NCBI GenBank assembly: GCA_023101885.1
Contig: JALPQD010000240.1
Coordinates: 3,394,875-3,458,874 of the forward strand
From: Typhlomys cinereus
Taxonomy: Eukaryota > Chordata > Mammalia > Rodentia > Platacanthomyidae
Length of the DNA stretch: 64,000 nucleotides
Direction of reading: 5' to 3'
Both the position numbers and the translations under genes were made by a program. A model generated the notes under the pieces. It was not told the origin of the DNA. It searched no databases and was given only the letters and a program-made list of their open reading frames with translations. Below, in pieces: positions 53,817 to 64,000 of this stretch; the stretch's first letter is position 1, and the number at the start of each line of letters is the position of its first letter.

Positions 53817-54021
53817 TAATCCCACCAGCCTCTATCCAGTCCTGTTATGCCAACCTCCGGCTGCCCCCAAAAGAAGAGATTGATACCACCAAAGAGATGA
53901 GCCTGAAAAGGACCCCTCTCAGGAATAAGACATACACCCTTTACCACCGGGCAGACTCGGCAACCATGGGCACTGAACAGAGCAACGGGTCAAACCAAGG
54001 AGCACTGGCCAGCTATTAGAG
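53817..54021 (+). other. Candidate plus-strand exon beside the Rtl9 promoter
   Basis: A long pyrimidine tract ends CTTGCCCTCAG at 53816, and AGAG|GTAAGAAC follows at 54021/54022. A frame is open through nearly all of it and stops (TAG) two bases before the donor. The encoded peptide is not one I recognise, so it may be a 5' exon of another transcript or a non-coding RNA exon. Confidence 0.25.
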
Positions 54022-54624
54022 GTAAGAACTGAAGTTGACAATCCAGAACAGTAGCATCACCAAAGCTCCAAGAGGTTCAAGGGCAGGGAAATCGGGGTGG
54101 GCTGTGGGGGCTTGGAAATGAACACCTTAACAGAGGTCGTGGCTTATCAAAAGCCAATCTGCTTCAGTGTCAAAAACAGAGTTCTGACAACCAGAAATCA
54201 TCCCACAAAGCTAGAATTCAATAAGAAGGTTCCATGCATTTGAGACAACTGGCAAGAACACAAGTCTTAAGCACACCAGGTGAGGACTCATAAAAAAGAA
54301 GCTAAGATCTGCTCTCTAGAATCAGGGAACACAGTTCGAAAAGTACAGAAGGTTAACCAGACTCCTCTTTTTTTCAGTACTGGGAATGAAAGCCCGGAGT
54401 TCTGCACATGCTATCCAAATAACACTGAGTCATAGCCACAGTGTCACTCTTATCTTCTTGGATTGATACCAACACCATTTAAGCCTTCATTCGGTCCAGG
54501 GGCAGAATTGGTTACCTGAGCTCTGAACAGGAAAAATCTTCAGGTGATGTTCAGGAAGCCCAGGCACGTAGACGCAGAATATAGGGATGAAGATATTTAG
54601 ATAGTTATAGACCTCAAAATTAGC
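54022..54624. other. No feature seen
   Basis: Unique-looking sequence. Confidence 0.4.
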
Positions 54625-54840
54625 AACTAATTACAACTCATAATTAGCAGCCAACAAAAACTGAGCCCTTGGGCTAAGCAATAGATGCACATGACATCAT
54701 CCAGGCTTCCCAGGCACACTCGGAAGGTACTGACACATTCCCACTTCACAAATGCAGAAGCAAGCTTGGAAAAGTTTGACAGCAAAGTGACAGAACTAGT
54801 CCTAATGGCAAAGACTAGATTTGAGCCCTTGTCATTCTGC
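54625..54840 (-). mobile_element. MIR SINE
   Basis: Reverse MIR pattern: ACTGAGCCCTTGGGCTAAGC, CCACTTCACAAATGCAGAAG, then GATTTGAGCCCTTGTC. Confidence 0.6.
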
Positions 54841-55004
54841 TACTGACATCATTTTTTTCTGTCTGTAATCAATGGTTTCAAATAATCTAAATGATTAGAA
54901 ATGCTCTAATTGCTGCCATCTGCCCCATCCTACGAAGCAAGGGCGATTTCTTACCATAAATGGTTAACTGAAAGTGTTAGTAGCAATAGTAGTAACCAAC
55001 TTTA

Positions 55005-55153
55005 ATTAAGCTCTTCCTATATGACAGCCATGATGTTAAAGGGCACAGGGAGATGGCTCAGGGAGTATAGGCACGGACATAGAAACCTATGGATCAGAGT
55101 TCAATCCCCAGAGTTCACAAGGTGAAAAGAGAGAACTGACTTCCACGAATTGT

Positions 55154-55185
<32 letters not shown>

Positions 55186-55510
55186 CCTCTCTCTCTATCT
55201 CTCTTTCTCTCTCTTTCTCTCTCTCTTTCACACACACACACACACACACACATGCACACATTCACACACGCACGCACACATTCACACACGCACGCACGCA
55301 CACACGCATGCACACACGCACGCACACAAAAAATGCCCCCCACAAAAAATAAATAAAAACATCTTAAGCGTGCTTACCCACATTAAACTCCAGCAATATA
55401 TATATTTAAATGATTCCAAGGTTTTTGTAAATGTTATCTCATTTGATCTTTACAGCTATTCTTTGAACTAGACCCTTTCCATTTCCAGTTGGCAAAGAAC
55501 ATTAGCCTCA
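55005..55510 (-). mobile_element. MIR SINE split by a B2-like SINE
   Basis: MIR halves at about 55005-55038 (TTAATTAAGCTCTTCCTATATGAC...) and 55420-55510 (AATGTTATCTCATTTGATC...) join if 55040-55362 is removed. Confidence 0.6.
55040..55362 (+). mobile_element. B2-like SINE with (CT)n(CA)n tail
   Basis: Head GGGAGATGGCTCAGGG, same family as the SINE at 28663. The end is a long CT/CA simple repeat (55151-55329) and a short A-rich tail. Confidence 0.75.
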
Positions 55511-55879
55511 GTAATCTTCGTGGTTTAAATATGAAGTTCTTGTGTTTGAAAACCTGGCTGCCAGGTAGTGGTGCTGTTTTGGGTGTTCATGCAATCTTCA
55601 AGACATGGTACCTAGCTATTGGATATGGTACCTAGCTAGTTGGCAGGCCTTGAAGGTTAAGCTGCTGCCTCTACTCCTTCTGATGTGGGCCAGAGATGCC
55701 CAGCCACCATGGTAGACTAATATCCCCTAAAACTGTAATCCAAAATAAACATACAACTAAAGATAAATTCTAGTTGTTATCCACTAAATAAGAAAATCGT
55801 ATTAAAAAACTATCCTATTAATAACGGCCACTATTAATATTATTAGGGTACCTAAAAGCTGAAGCTAACAGCTACTGGA

Positions 55880-56035
55880 CCAGGCAGTGTACTAAACACT
55901 TTACATGAGTTCATGTGATACCACATTTCTTTGAGGTAGGGGTTACTATTGCCTTCACCTTAGCGATGAGAATCCAAAAACACAGAGAAGTTAATTAGCT
56001 TTCTCGTTGTCACCCAGTTACAGAGCACAGTTGTC
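55880..56035 (-). mobile_element. MIR SINE
   Basis: Clear reverse MIR: CCAGGCAGTGTACTAAACAC, TTTGAGGTAGGGGTTACTAT, then GTTGTCACCCAGTTACAGAG. Confidence 0.8.
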
Positions 56036-57574
56036 TATAATAATAACTATTTAGAAATAATTCAAATGTCCAACATAATTTGCTTGATGATTAAACAAGC
56101 TCTGGTAAAATTTAGCATCTGTTAATATAGCTATTAAAATGTAACTATTAAGATTGAAATTCTCATGCAGTCATAGATACCAGAATTTGTAATAAAATAA
56201 AGGTGTATGCTTTTACTCTGGGTAAGGTAGCATACAGTTGTAATTTAAACCTTTGGAAGGCCAAATAGTAGGATTATAAATTGGAGGCCATGTCTTTAAA
56301 AGCAAGGCTCTGTCTCAAAAAAAAAAAATGAAATGTATATATTTTATGTAGAAAACTAAACAAAATATTAAAAGGGTATTTTTATTTTCATTTTTAATCT
56401 GAATTTTCTCATTTGTCTAGAATGAACCCATTATATGAAAAAGAGATATAAGAGTTGACGTTCTGTTTTCAAAATGTTTGATTTCCTAGGGCACTATTGT
56501 TACTTCTTTCTATTCCTCTTCCTGAATGCACTCTCTAGAAATTCTTAAAATCTACTTTCAACAAGCAACCTTTCTCCCCCAACGAGCTGAGCAGCTGCAC
56601 CACTTGTATCTGTACTTCAAAACTGACCTCTAAAAAAAAAAACTCTCAAATGGCTGGCTATTATTCAGTATTTTTTGGTTCATACATAAAATGATTCCTT
56701 CTCGGTTTTGTGCTTAATAATTACGCAAGTAATCTAGGAATTTATTCCTAGGATAAAAACTTGAAATCCTCAATACAGATAAAGCTAAAGTCCTGAGAGT
56801 ACTCCACCCTGCTTCCCCACAAGTCCCATTCCTCTGTCTGCTCTCTGTTGGGTGTGTCTCCTTCCAAACTTTTTCTAGTTGCAATGGCATTCAGAGTTTA
56901 TATCATGCAATTGCTTGCAAAACCCAGTGGTGTGCGGAAAAAAAAAAAAAGCTACAGCCAGCAAACCATTCTGGCACCAGTCACTTCAGGGTTCCAAGTT
57001 CTGGTCCACTGTGACCATTTTCATCAGTTTGCTTCTAAGAAGGCTACTGAGAGAGAGCTCTTGCACGCTTGGCCCATTGGGGGCATAGACTTCCGTTTTA
57101 TTACAGCCAAAGTCTCTGGAAAAACAGAAAAGGAAGGCCTCCTAAGGCAGAAAAAGTCCGCAACTGCTGCTTAGCATCTCTCAGATTCCTCACGTCCCAC
57201 CCAGTCTGTGCTGATCGATATGGCTAGGAGGTGTCATGCTCCTGCTGCCTCAAAAAAGGTAATTGAGTTTGGGGGATTGCATGGCTAGCTGCTTGGGGAA
57301 ATAAGAATAAACAAGAGACCGTTCAATATGTCAACAAATAGCTTTCCAGCTGTTGAAAATCAGCCTTCCTCTAGGTTCTCGACTAGATCTCCCTCCCGCC
57401 CTGTCAAGCAGGCACCCAGGTACTTGAAAAACACACAAGTTAAGGATCGAGCCATACCTGCTCTATTTTGGGGTGCTTCACTTTCCCCTGATCATTTAGG
57501 AGAGAAGAAACCCTCCCCATTTTCTTGCTCTCCAACAGTTTTGACACTTAAAATGCCCACCCAGTTCTTTGTAA
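56036..57574. other. No gene; B1-like SINE at 56215-56330
   Basis: 56215-56330 is a degenerate plus-strand B1-like SINE ending CTCTGTCTC and an A-run. The rest is unique; open frames at 56848-57174 and 57328-57666 are not similar to proteins I know. Confidence 0.45.
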
Positions 57575-57685
57575 TAAAAGTAGCTAGTATTTGCTCAGTG
57601 CTTAGTATGCAAGGCACTGTGGTAAACACTTCACATATATATATTATTTTACTGACAAAAGACTAATGAAGAGGTGGTATTCCCC

Positions 57686-57722
<37 letters not shown>

Positions 57723-57845
57723 CAGCTAAGGAACTGAAGCAGAGAGAAATTAAAATGCAGTAACTTACCTTGGCTCTCACAGCTGAGAGAGAGTAAAGCT
57801 GGGCTTGTCACTCGGGTCTGTCTGACTCAGCCAGTGCTCTTAACT
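57575..57845 (-). mobile_element. MIR SINE with an expanded T-run
   Basis: Reverse MIR (TAGTATTTGCTCAGTGCTTA, AGGAACTGAAGCAGAGAG, CAGCCAGTGCTCTTAACTCA). The internal T-stretch before ACAAATCAG has grown to about 30 T (57688-57717). Confidence 0.75.
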
Positions 57846-59778
57846 CACGGGAGAGTCACACACTGTCTTCAAGTCTCTGAAGGGCTGTCATATGGAAGAG
57901 AGGGTAGGTGTGTTCTGGGTAGCTCCAAAGAAAGGGATTTGACTGTTAGTTGGGAATTACGCTTTCATTGGATGTGCTGCAAATTCCCCAAACAACATGT
58001 ATATGCATGTCCAACTCTATAGGGAAAAGCACATTATAAGAAGAGCAAACGGAACTGCCTTGCATTAGGTGCTGTACTGAAGAATCTGTGGAATCAGAAG
58101 AGAACAGGAGGGATACAGGAAGGCTGCAAATGGGCACTGCCCCAATTTTCTTAAATAAGGAAACTACATACCAGTATACTGTAAACTCCAAAGCTGTAAG
58201 CTTGATGTCAATCCTCAGTGAAATTCTGCTGCAGATTATGAAGCAGGCAATTTAGAGGTACTTAGATAGAAGGTATCTAGAGGCACACCCGGGACCCTAC
58301 ACATGAGACCAGATTCCCAGACTTGCAGTTACTGAAAACTTGCCAAATTTGGACACTGACACTGGGTGTCCATATTTTTTTTTCTTTTTCTAAGGAAAGT
58401 CATTTAAAAAAACAAAAGAAAACTACCCCCAAATTATTGTTTCCTAAAGGGAAACTAAAGGGCTTTCTTTACACGCCACAAGAAAAGGAAAGAATCTCAG
58501 AATAAAAGGATAGCCCTTTCAACACAATACAGTTCTCTTTCCAAAGCATTTGCTACAGAATCCTCAGGTTTTCTTCTTGCTCCGAGAACTGAGGCAGTTT
58601 TCCTGAAGGATGGGAACTTGTCCAAGGACCTGCTTTAGGGACTCATTCAGAATTAAAACATCCACATAGATAAGATCGGATACCTATAAGACAGGAGGAA
58701 GTCTTTCTGGCCAGAAGAGAGGAAAATAGAGTTTGACCTTAGCTTAAGTGGAGACACGAACAGAGATAAAGAAATTATCCACAGGAACAGAGTCACAGAA
58801 ACAAAAGTTGCCAAGTGGGGACGAAAGCCTTGCTGAGGCGGGACTTGGCCGAGACATCTGACCTGTGCCACCCCTTGGACCACACAGCTCTCTTGTAAGA
58901 ATCAGTGCCTGATGCCATTAAGCATATCCACCACAAATCAGTTTCTGACGATCTCCAAGCAACCTTGAGACTATTAACTTGTCTTCCCGGCGCACATTTC
59001 CTAAAGGCAGAAGAATGCAAAAGCAGCTAAATTTCTGGAAGGGAGTCTCTAGCCCTTCTCCTCTCCCATTCCACAGTTTTATGAATGCTGTGAATAAGGA
59101 CAGGGATGGGATTTCTACACAACTTTTCTAGAGCTGAGAAGACCCTCTATGATCAGCCTAGCAGGAAGGTTTACATTTTAAGTCCTGCAGTTTACAATAT
59201 GTCTGTCTACATTTGGCAATTTTCTCTCCTGTTCTTTGCTGCCAACTAAGTTCCTGCAGCTTGTGATGTAATGTTAAATGTTTAAGGACCATATGCTCAC
59301 TCTGAGCTCTGCACCGTGGATAGCAGATACCTTCTCTATACAACTGTTGAGCGTCCGTTTCAGTCCTAGCTTTGTCCTTCAGATAACTAGTGTCACTGTC
59401 TAGATACTTTCTACAAACTGATGGCCTCTTATTCACAGAATTGACCTCATTTCGAAATGTCTTTAAATTAGAATTTAACTTTGTTAAATTTTTTGACCTT
59501 GTTGCTGAAAGTGACTGTGGCGCAGTAGAGCCTGTTGCTGTACCCCCTAAAACTGTGTTTCTCCAAAAACAAGTATGGTGGGGACCCTCTGCATTATTTA
59601 TTATTCTGGGAAGAATAATAAAATAAAAATTTGAGGGACTTAGGTTTTCAAAAAGTCAGATCCAATAAATAAGGGGTGAGGCCAAGAAATAAGCATTGTA
59701 ACTGTGACTCTGAAATACCTGCCTTTAAGAATCATTGGCTTAAGGGTTCATGGGCCTGATTTCTTTTTCTTCTTTTCT
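57846..59778. other. No feature seen
   Basis: Unique-looking sequence with short unrelated open frames. Confidence 0.4.
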
Positions 59779-59925
59779 TTCCTTTTTTTTTTTTTTTTTT
59801 TTTTTTTGGTGTTTTATATACCAGATCTTGCTATGTAACCTGGGCTGTCCTCTCGGATTCATAGCAAATCCTCCTGCCTCATATTTCTGAACATTGGGAT
59901 TACAAGTATAAATAGCCATGCTGAT
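59779..59925 (-). mobile_element. B1-like SINE
   Basis: A T-run (59782-59808), then CTTGCTATGTAACCTGGGCTGTCCTC-like and CATTGGGATTACAAGTATAA blocks, the reverse of B1. Confidence 0.75.
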
Positions 59926-59959
59926 CTATGTAACCTGATTTGAACATCGGACAAGCAAG

Positions 59960-60110
59960 ACCCTGGTACTTCTAATCATTTCTATTCAGTTTCTTCATCT
60001 GTAAAGCAGATATAATCACAGGCCCTGCATGGCAGGCTCTTTAAGAGTTTTAAGCAAAGCAACATAGATAAAGTATCTGATAGTCAGGTATACATAATTG
60101 AAGCTCAGTA
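59960..60110 (+). mobile_element. MIR SINE
   Basis: CAGTTTCTTCATCTGTAAAG, then TATAATCACAGG and TTAAGAGTTTTAAGCAAAGC in MIR order. Confidence 0.7.
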
Positions 60111-61129
60111 ACAACCTCCCCTTGGTCCTAATTCTTCACAGAGTCTGCTGCCTGCTTTCTCTGTGCTCAGTTTCTGGCCCTGTTACCAAACTGTTCATTC
60201 TTCCTAGATCTGGTATTCAAACTCCTCAAGAGACAGAATCTCATTGGTCCAAATTTAGTCACCACTGTACTTGTTGGGCAAAGTTGTCATCCCTGGTTCC
60301 ATCATAGGCTGCTTGCCAGCCTATAAAATTACTGTTCTGGGATCAGGTGCCCCTTCGAAGCTCAATCAGTTCTTGCCTAGGGGAAGCAGCATCACATGGT
60401 ATTAAACATAGCCACCTATTCATAAGAAACTGCTATTTCCCTCGGCTAAGGTCTGTGGATGGAAACTCCTTAGAAGGGGCCCGTGGGTGTGGCAGGAATT
60501 CTGAGGCTTAGCCCGTCCAGTACACCTAGGCTTCTCATTTATCCAGCCTGCCAAAGGAATGAAGCGTTCAAGTTAACTGAACTCTCTATTTAATTCCGAC
60601 TTTTCATCTCCACCAGGCCAGGAACAGCAATTAAAAAAAAAAAAGAAGAAGAAACTTAGACCACAGTTAAGAAGAAAAAACTTAACCCTAAAATGAGACC
60701 TTCTGTTTCTAGAAGACGGTTTTAAGTTTCCAAAGCACCTTCACTTCTATTTCCTCATTGCAGAGCTGACAGACTTAGCAGCTACAGGTTGCACCCAGAG
60801 TGCAGACAGATTTTATTTGAGCCACATGGCATTTTTTTGACAGTTTTTTAATTAGTTGCCAACATTTAAAAGTGAGGAAATTTCATGTTAAAAGCTGGAT
60901 TTCTGTCTTTTCTGGAAAGAAAGACTTAGATCCTCATTCCATCATGAAAAGTGTGCACTGTGACTGGGAAGGCTGCTCCCTGTGCCTACAGAATGAGCTC
61001 AAGGTATCCTCCCAGCCAACTTCACTTTCTCACAGTGATCTGCTTGGGCCCTGTAGGATTTGAAAGCCCATTTCAGCCTGCCCAGATTAGCTGGAGAAAG
61101 TGCTGAGTAGCACTGATTTGGAAACCCGT
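60111..61129. other. No feature seen
   Basis: Unique-looking sequence. Confidence 0.4.
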
Positions 61130-61285
61130 CTGGATTGAATTCTCGTCTGTGCCTTTCCCTATGCTTTGGGACTCAGGGCACATGATTTAACTCCTTTGAC
61201 TCCCAATTTCCTCATCTGCTAAGTAGTCATAATATAGTATCTCCCAATTCATAGGCATAGTGGACCACATAAATGGGTAGATACA
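61130..61285 (+). mobile_element. MIR SINE
   Basis: GACTCCCAATTTCCTCATCT and CTAAGTAGTCATAATATAGT blocks match the MIR core. Confidence 0.65.
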
Positions 61286-61408
61286 ATCAGAATAATAAGT
61301 GACACATAACCTACTAACTTCTTTGTCTCGTTTCTTTTTTCTTCTTTTCTTTCTCCTTTCTCTCCCTCTCCCCTCCACCACTCCCCTTCTTTCATTCTTC
61401 CATTTATT

Positions 61409-61615
61409 CTTTTTTTTCCTGAAGTACTAAAAATTTAACCCAGAACCCCATCCATGTTGGCAAGCCCTATACCAATGAGATATATATTCAACCAATATTT
61501 TTACTTTGTATTTTTAAACAGAGTCTGGCTAAGCTGCCCAGGCTGGTCTTGAACTTCAGATCTTCCTGCCTTGGCCTCCTAAGGATTACAGGCCTGCACC
61601 ACCAGGCCCAGCTTT
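61409..61615 (-). mobile_element. B1-type SINE, old
   Basis: 61510-61615 is a reversed 7SL-derived body (CTAAGCTGCCCAGGCTGGTC, then TTGGCCTCCTAAGGATTACA). The stretch 61409-61510 starts with a T-run and may be another diverged SINE. Confidence 0.65.
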
Positions 61616-62084
61616 CTACTAATTCTTCTTATGGTCTATAATTCCTTATGTGCTGATCTGACATTCCAAAGTTTCTGAAAGCTGCAATTTTGTGGTGAAC
61701 TTACTTGTGGCAAAATTGAAACTAAATTAATGCAAGGTTCTTCACTTACCCATTTAGAAATATTAAGGTGTTTGCAAAGGTAGTGCTAAAGATTCCATTA
61801 AGGGCTGTTGGACAACTTATGCTATATAGACCACATTGCTTTTTGAAAGCCCCAAATTTTGAAACATGTATTATAAATTTGCATGCCCACTAAGCAGAAG
61901 GAAAAACTGAGCTAGCTAGTGAATAGCAAGAAACACTCTAAAAGTTTCACGAGCTGAAAGCAGAATAAGTGTTGACTATTAAAAGTGAAGCCCATGGTGC
62001 CTAGTACTCTAGTATGCACTGATGTCACTATAGGCATGTTTATGCAGGTAGTGATTGCCAGCCAGGGTCTCCTGAAGAACATCA
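61616..62084. other. No feature seen
   Basis: Unique-looking sequence. Confidence 0.4.
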
Positions 62085-62285
62085 CCATTTATCGAGAGTG
62101 ACAAACCCTACCCTTAGTTGCATTCTTTCAACTCTTTGCATTAATCTTTGCTATACAGCATGGGGCCAGAATTAGGATAGGGATTATTGCCTTCTTTTTA
62201 ACATAAGCAGAAACTAAGGTCCAGAGAAGTGAAGTCACTTTCTCGAATTCACACACAAGAGACAGTCAGAACTGAAACTAGAAGC
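62085..62285 (-). mobile_element. MIR SINE
   Basis: Reverse MIR: GGGATTATTGCCTTCTTTTT, AGCAGAAACTAAGGTCCAGA, then GTGAAGTCACTTTCTCG. Confidence 0.7.
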
Positions 62286-63137
62286 CAAATTCTTTGCTTT
62301 TTCTTCTTAAACCCCAGGGCCAGTCCAACAATGACATATGCTGACCTTTTCACATACTGACCCTCACACTTTGTAGACAGTCCTAAAGTTTTCAACATAC
62401 CTGATGAAAGGAGAGTTTCCCAAGATCTCAGCAAATAGAAAAATGAGACAGCATGTCTGGGTAGACCTCATCCTTCCCTGTACCATAAGCAGCAACGTGC
62501 AGACACCATCCAGTCAGAAACCAGGGAGGGGAGATTTCTCAAGACCCAAAAAAAAAAAAAAAACAGAGACCCTACTGTTTGCTCTTCTCTGTTGATTTTT
62601 AAGAAGTTGACATTTACTTATGCCAAAGGCCAAAAGAAATGAAAAATCTACTGGAAAGGGAATTTCATCAGTCATGAAGCAATATGTTAAAGAAACCTTT
62701 GCACAGTATCCCTTCCCTTGTTTGAAATGCAGAAAGCAGAGCACAGCTATTTCATATTGTTAGCGCATCAGAGACCAGGGCATGAACACAGCATGCCCAA
62801 GACCTCTTTCCAGCCCCCTGCCACAGCATAGGGGAGCTTTCTGACATCGCCTCCAACTTAACAAGTTGGAAACAAGAAGGCAGGCCGTGACCCGGGTGAC
62901 CTCATGTCACTCCTAAGCTCATGACTTGAGTTCCTGCTCCCAACAAATCCGTACTTTGATCACACACCCACAGCGACCCAGATCTTTGAATTCAGCAATT
63001 CTTTCTCAGGTTTCAGCAAAGCATTGGCAGCCTGAGCTATTTTGGGACACTTTCTCTGCTGTGGATGCCACTTTCGGAATACGCCAGGAACATGCCAAGG
63101 AGCTGGAGCTCTTTATCCTGGACCCGTTTTGGGGTTT

Positions 63138-63191
<54 letters not shown>

Positions 63192-63960
63192 CTCTCGACT
63201 GATTGTTTGGAGGACAGTCACCCCTGCCAACCTAATCCCAGAGGCCTGACTACCTTGCCCGGCCACAGGCTCCAAGAGGCACTCTCACGGTAAGGGATAT
63301 GGAGGCACCAGGCAGCCTGGCCTTTGGATACAGGCTGAGACGACAAGATGGGGAGGGGGAAGAGAGGGAGAGGGGGAGAAAAGAGGAGGGTTTTTAAAAA
63401 AAAAAATATTCCTACGATCATCACTGCCCCCCCATCTGATGCAATTGACTCTGCAGGCATTCGGGAGCCTGTGAGCTCCATGTCCTGTTCTAAATCCTCT
63501 GCACCTGTAAGTACGGGGCTCACTCATGTTCGCGCTGACTTCTGGGGAGGGGGAGAGGACGAAAGGGCTTGGAGATGCTCATCATTATCTGACTCAGGTA
63601 TGGGCAAGTCCATGGCTGTTAGAAGAATTTCTGACAATCCCCCCACCCCGAAACAGCTTCTTAGCTTGAAAAAATGAAAATGCCTGTTCCTTCACACCCC
63701 CACCCCACCGCATAACAGAACTCCACCTGCCCTCCTTTTGGGATATTCTGTTTATCAGGGCTGGGCACATGATTTTTTTTCCTCATGTCAGACTGAATGG
63801 GAAAAGTGCACCCTTGGCATTTGAATGTCTTAAATGAAACCACGGCTATATGTGGGCAAAGCCCTGCTGGCTTTCTCCATCTTTTATGTAGTAATTTGCT
63901 GAAACTGTGAAAGATGTTGTAGCGGAGGGAATAAATGAGAACTAGAAACTCCTTCATGGT

Positions 63961-63991
<31 letters not shown>

Positions 63992-64000
63992 AATGTAGTT
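62286..64000. other. No gene; (CT)n microsatellite and poly-A run
   Basis: (CT)n with minor breaks at 63139-63195; a run of 27 A at 63961-63987. A possible 50-bp plus-strand exon lies at 63457-63506, between CTCTGCAG and GTAAGTAC, but nothing else supports it. Confidence 0.4.

Overview
This is eukaryotic nuclear DNA from a mammal, almost certainly a rodent. It carries L1 LINEs with a promoter-like, tandemly repeated 5' UTR, B1-, B2-, B3/B4- and ID-like SINEs, MaLR/ERV-L LTRs and old MIRs. The B2-like and L1 copies do not look like the usual mouse or rat consensus, so a myodont rodent outside Mus/Rattus is my best guess; the species cannot be fixed from sequence alone. The one intact single-copy host gene is Rtl9 (Rgag1), a domesticated Gag-like gene that is X-linked in human and mouse. 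The window is therefore probably X-chromosomal, which fits its high L1 load.

Layout. 161-6796: a structurally complete ERV-L provirus on the minus strand (two LTRs, a tRNA-Leu-type primer site, gag-pro-pol with a dUTPase domain, no env), flanked by a 5-bp target duplication. All its genes are broken by frameshifts or stops. 6955-7436: an older ERV-L-type LTR. 9500-11702: a 5'-truncated minus-strand L1. 12632-21855: a plus-strand L1 split by two later L1 insertions, each with its own target duplication. 22299-about 26400: a processed pseudogene of VAPB, interrupted by an LTR (itself interrupted by an L1), by a duplicated scrap of L1 tail, and by a SINE. 27164-28307: two L1 3' ends in tandem. 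28649-35596: a three-layer nest in which a near-full-length L1 with an intact ORF1 and a CpG-rich 5' UTR sits in the tail of a SINE that sits in an older SINE. 35600-47860: mostly unique sequence with old L1, LTR and SINE fragments and microsatellites. 47867-51796: Rtl9, one long intact coding exon on the minus strand. 52-64 kb: upstream region of Rtl9 with a candidate first exon and TATA box near 53.7 kb, several MIRs, and two possible plus-strand exons.

The main interest is the archaeology: three independent nests with readable target duplications give a relative order of insertions. Other points are the recent ERV-L provirus with Fv1-related Gag, a 39-bp ORF2 patch copied into the 3' UTR of one L1, and the intact Rtl9 frame. 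I found no tRNA or rRNA gene, no CRISPR array and no prokaryotic system.
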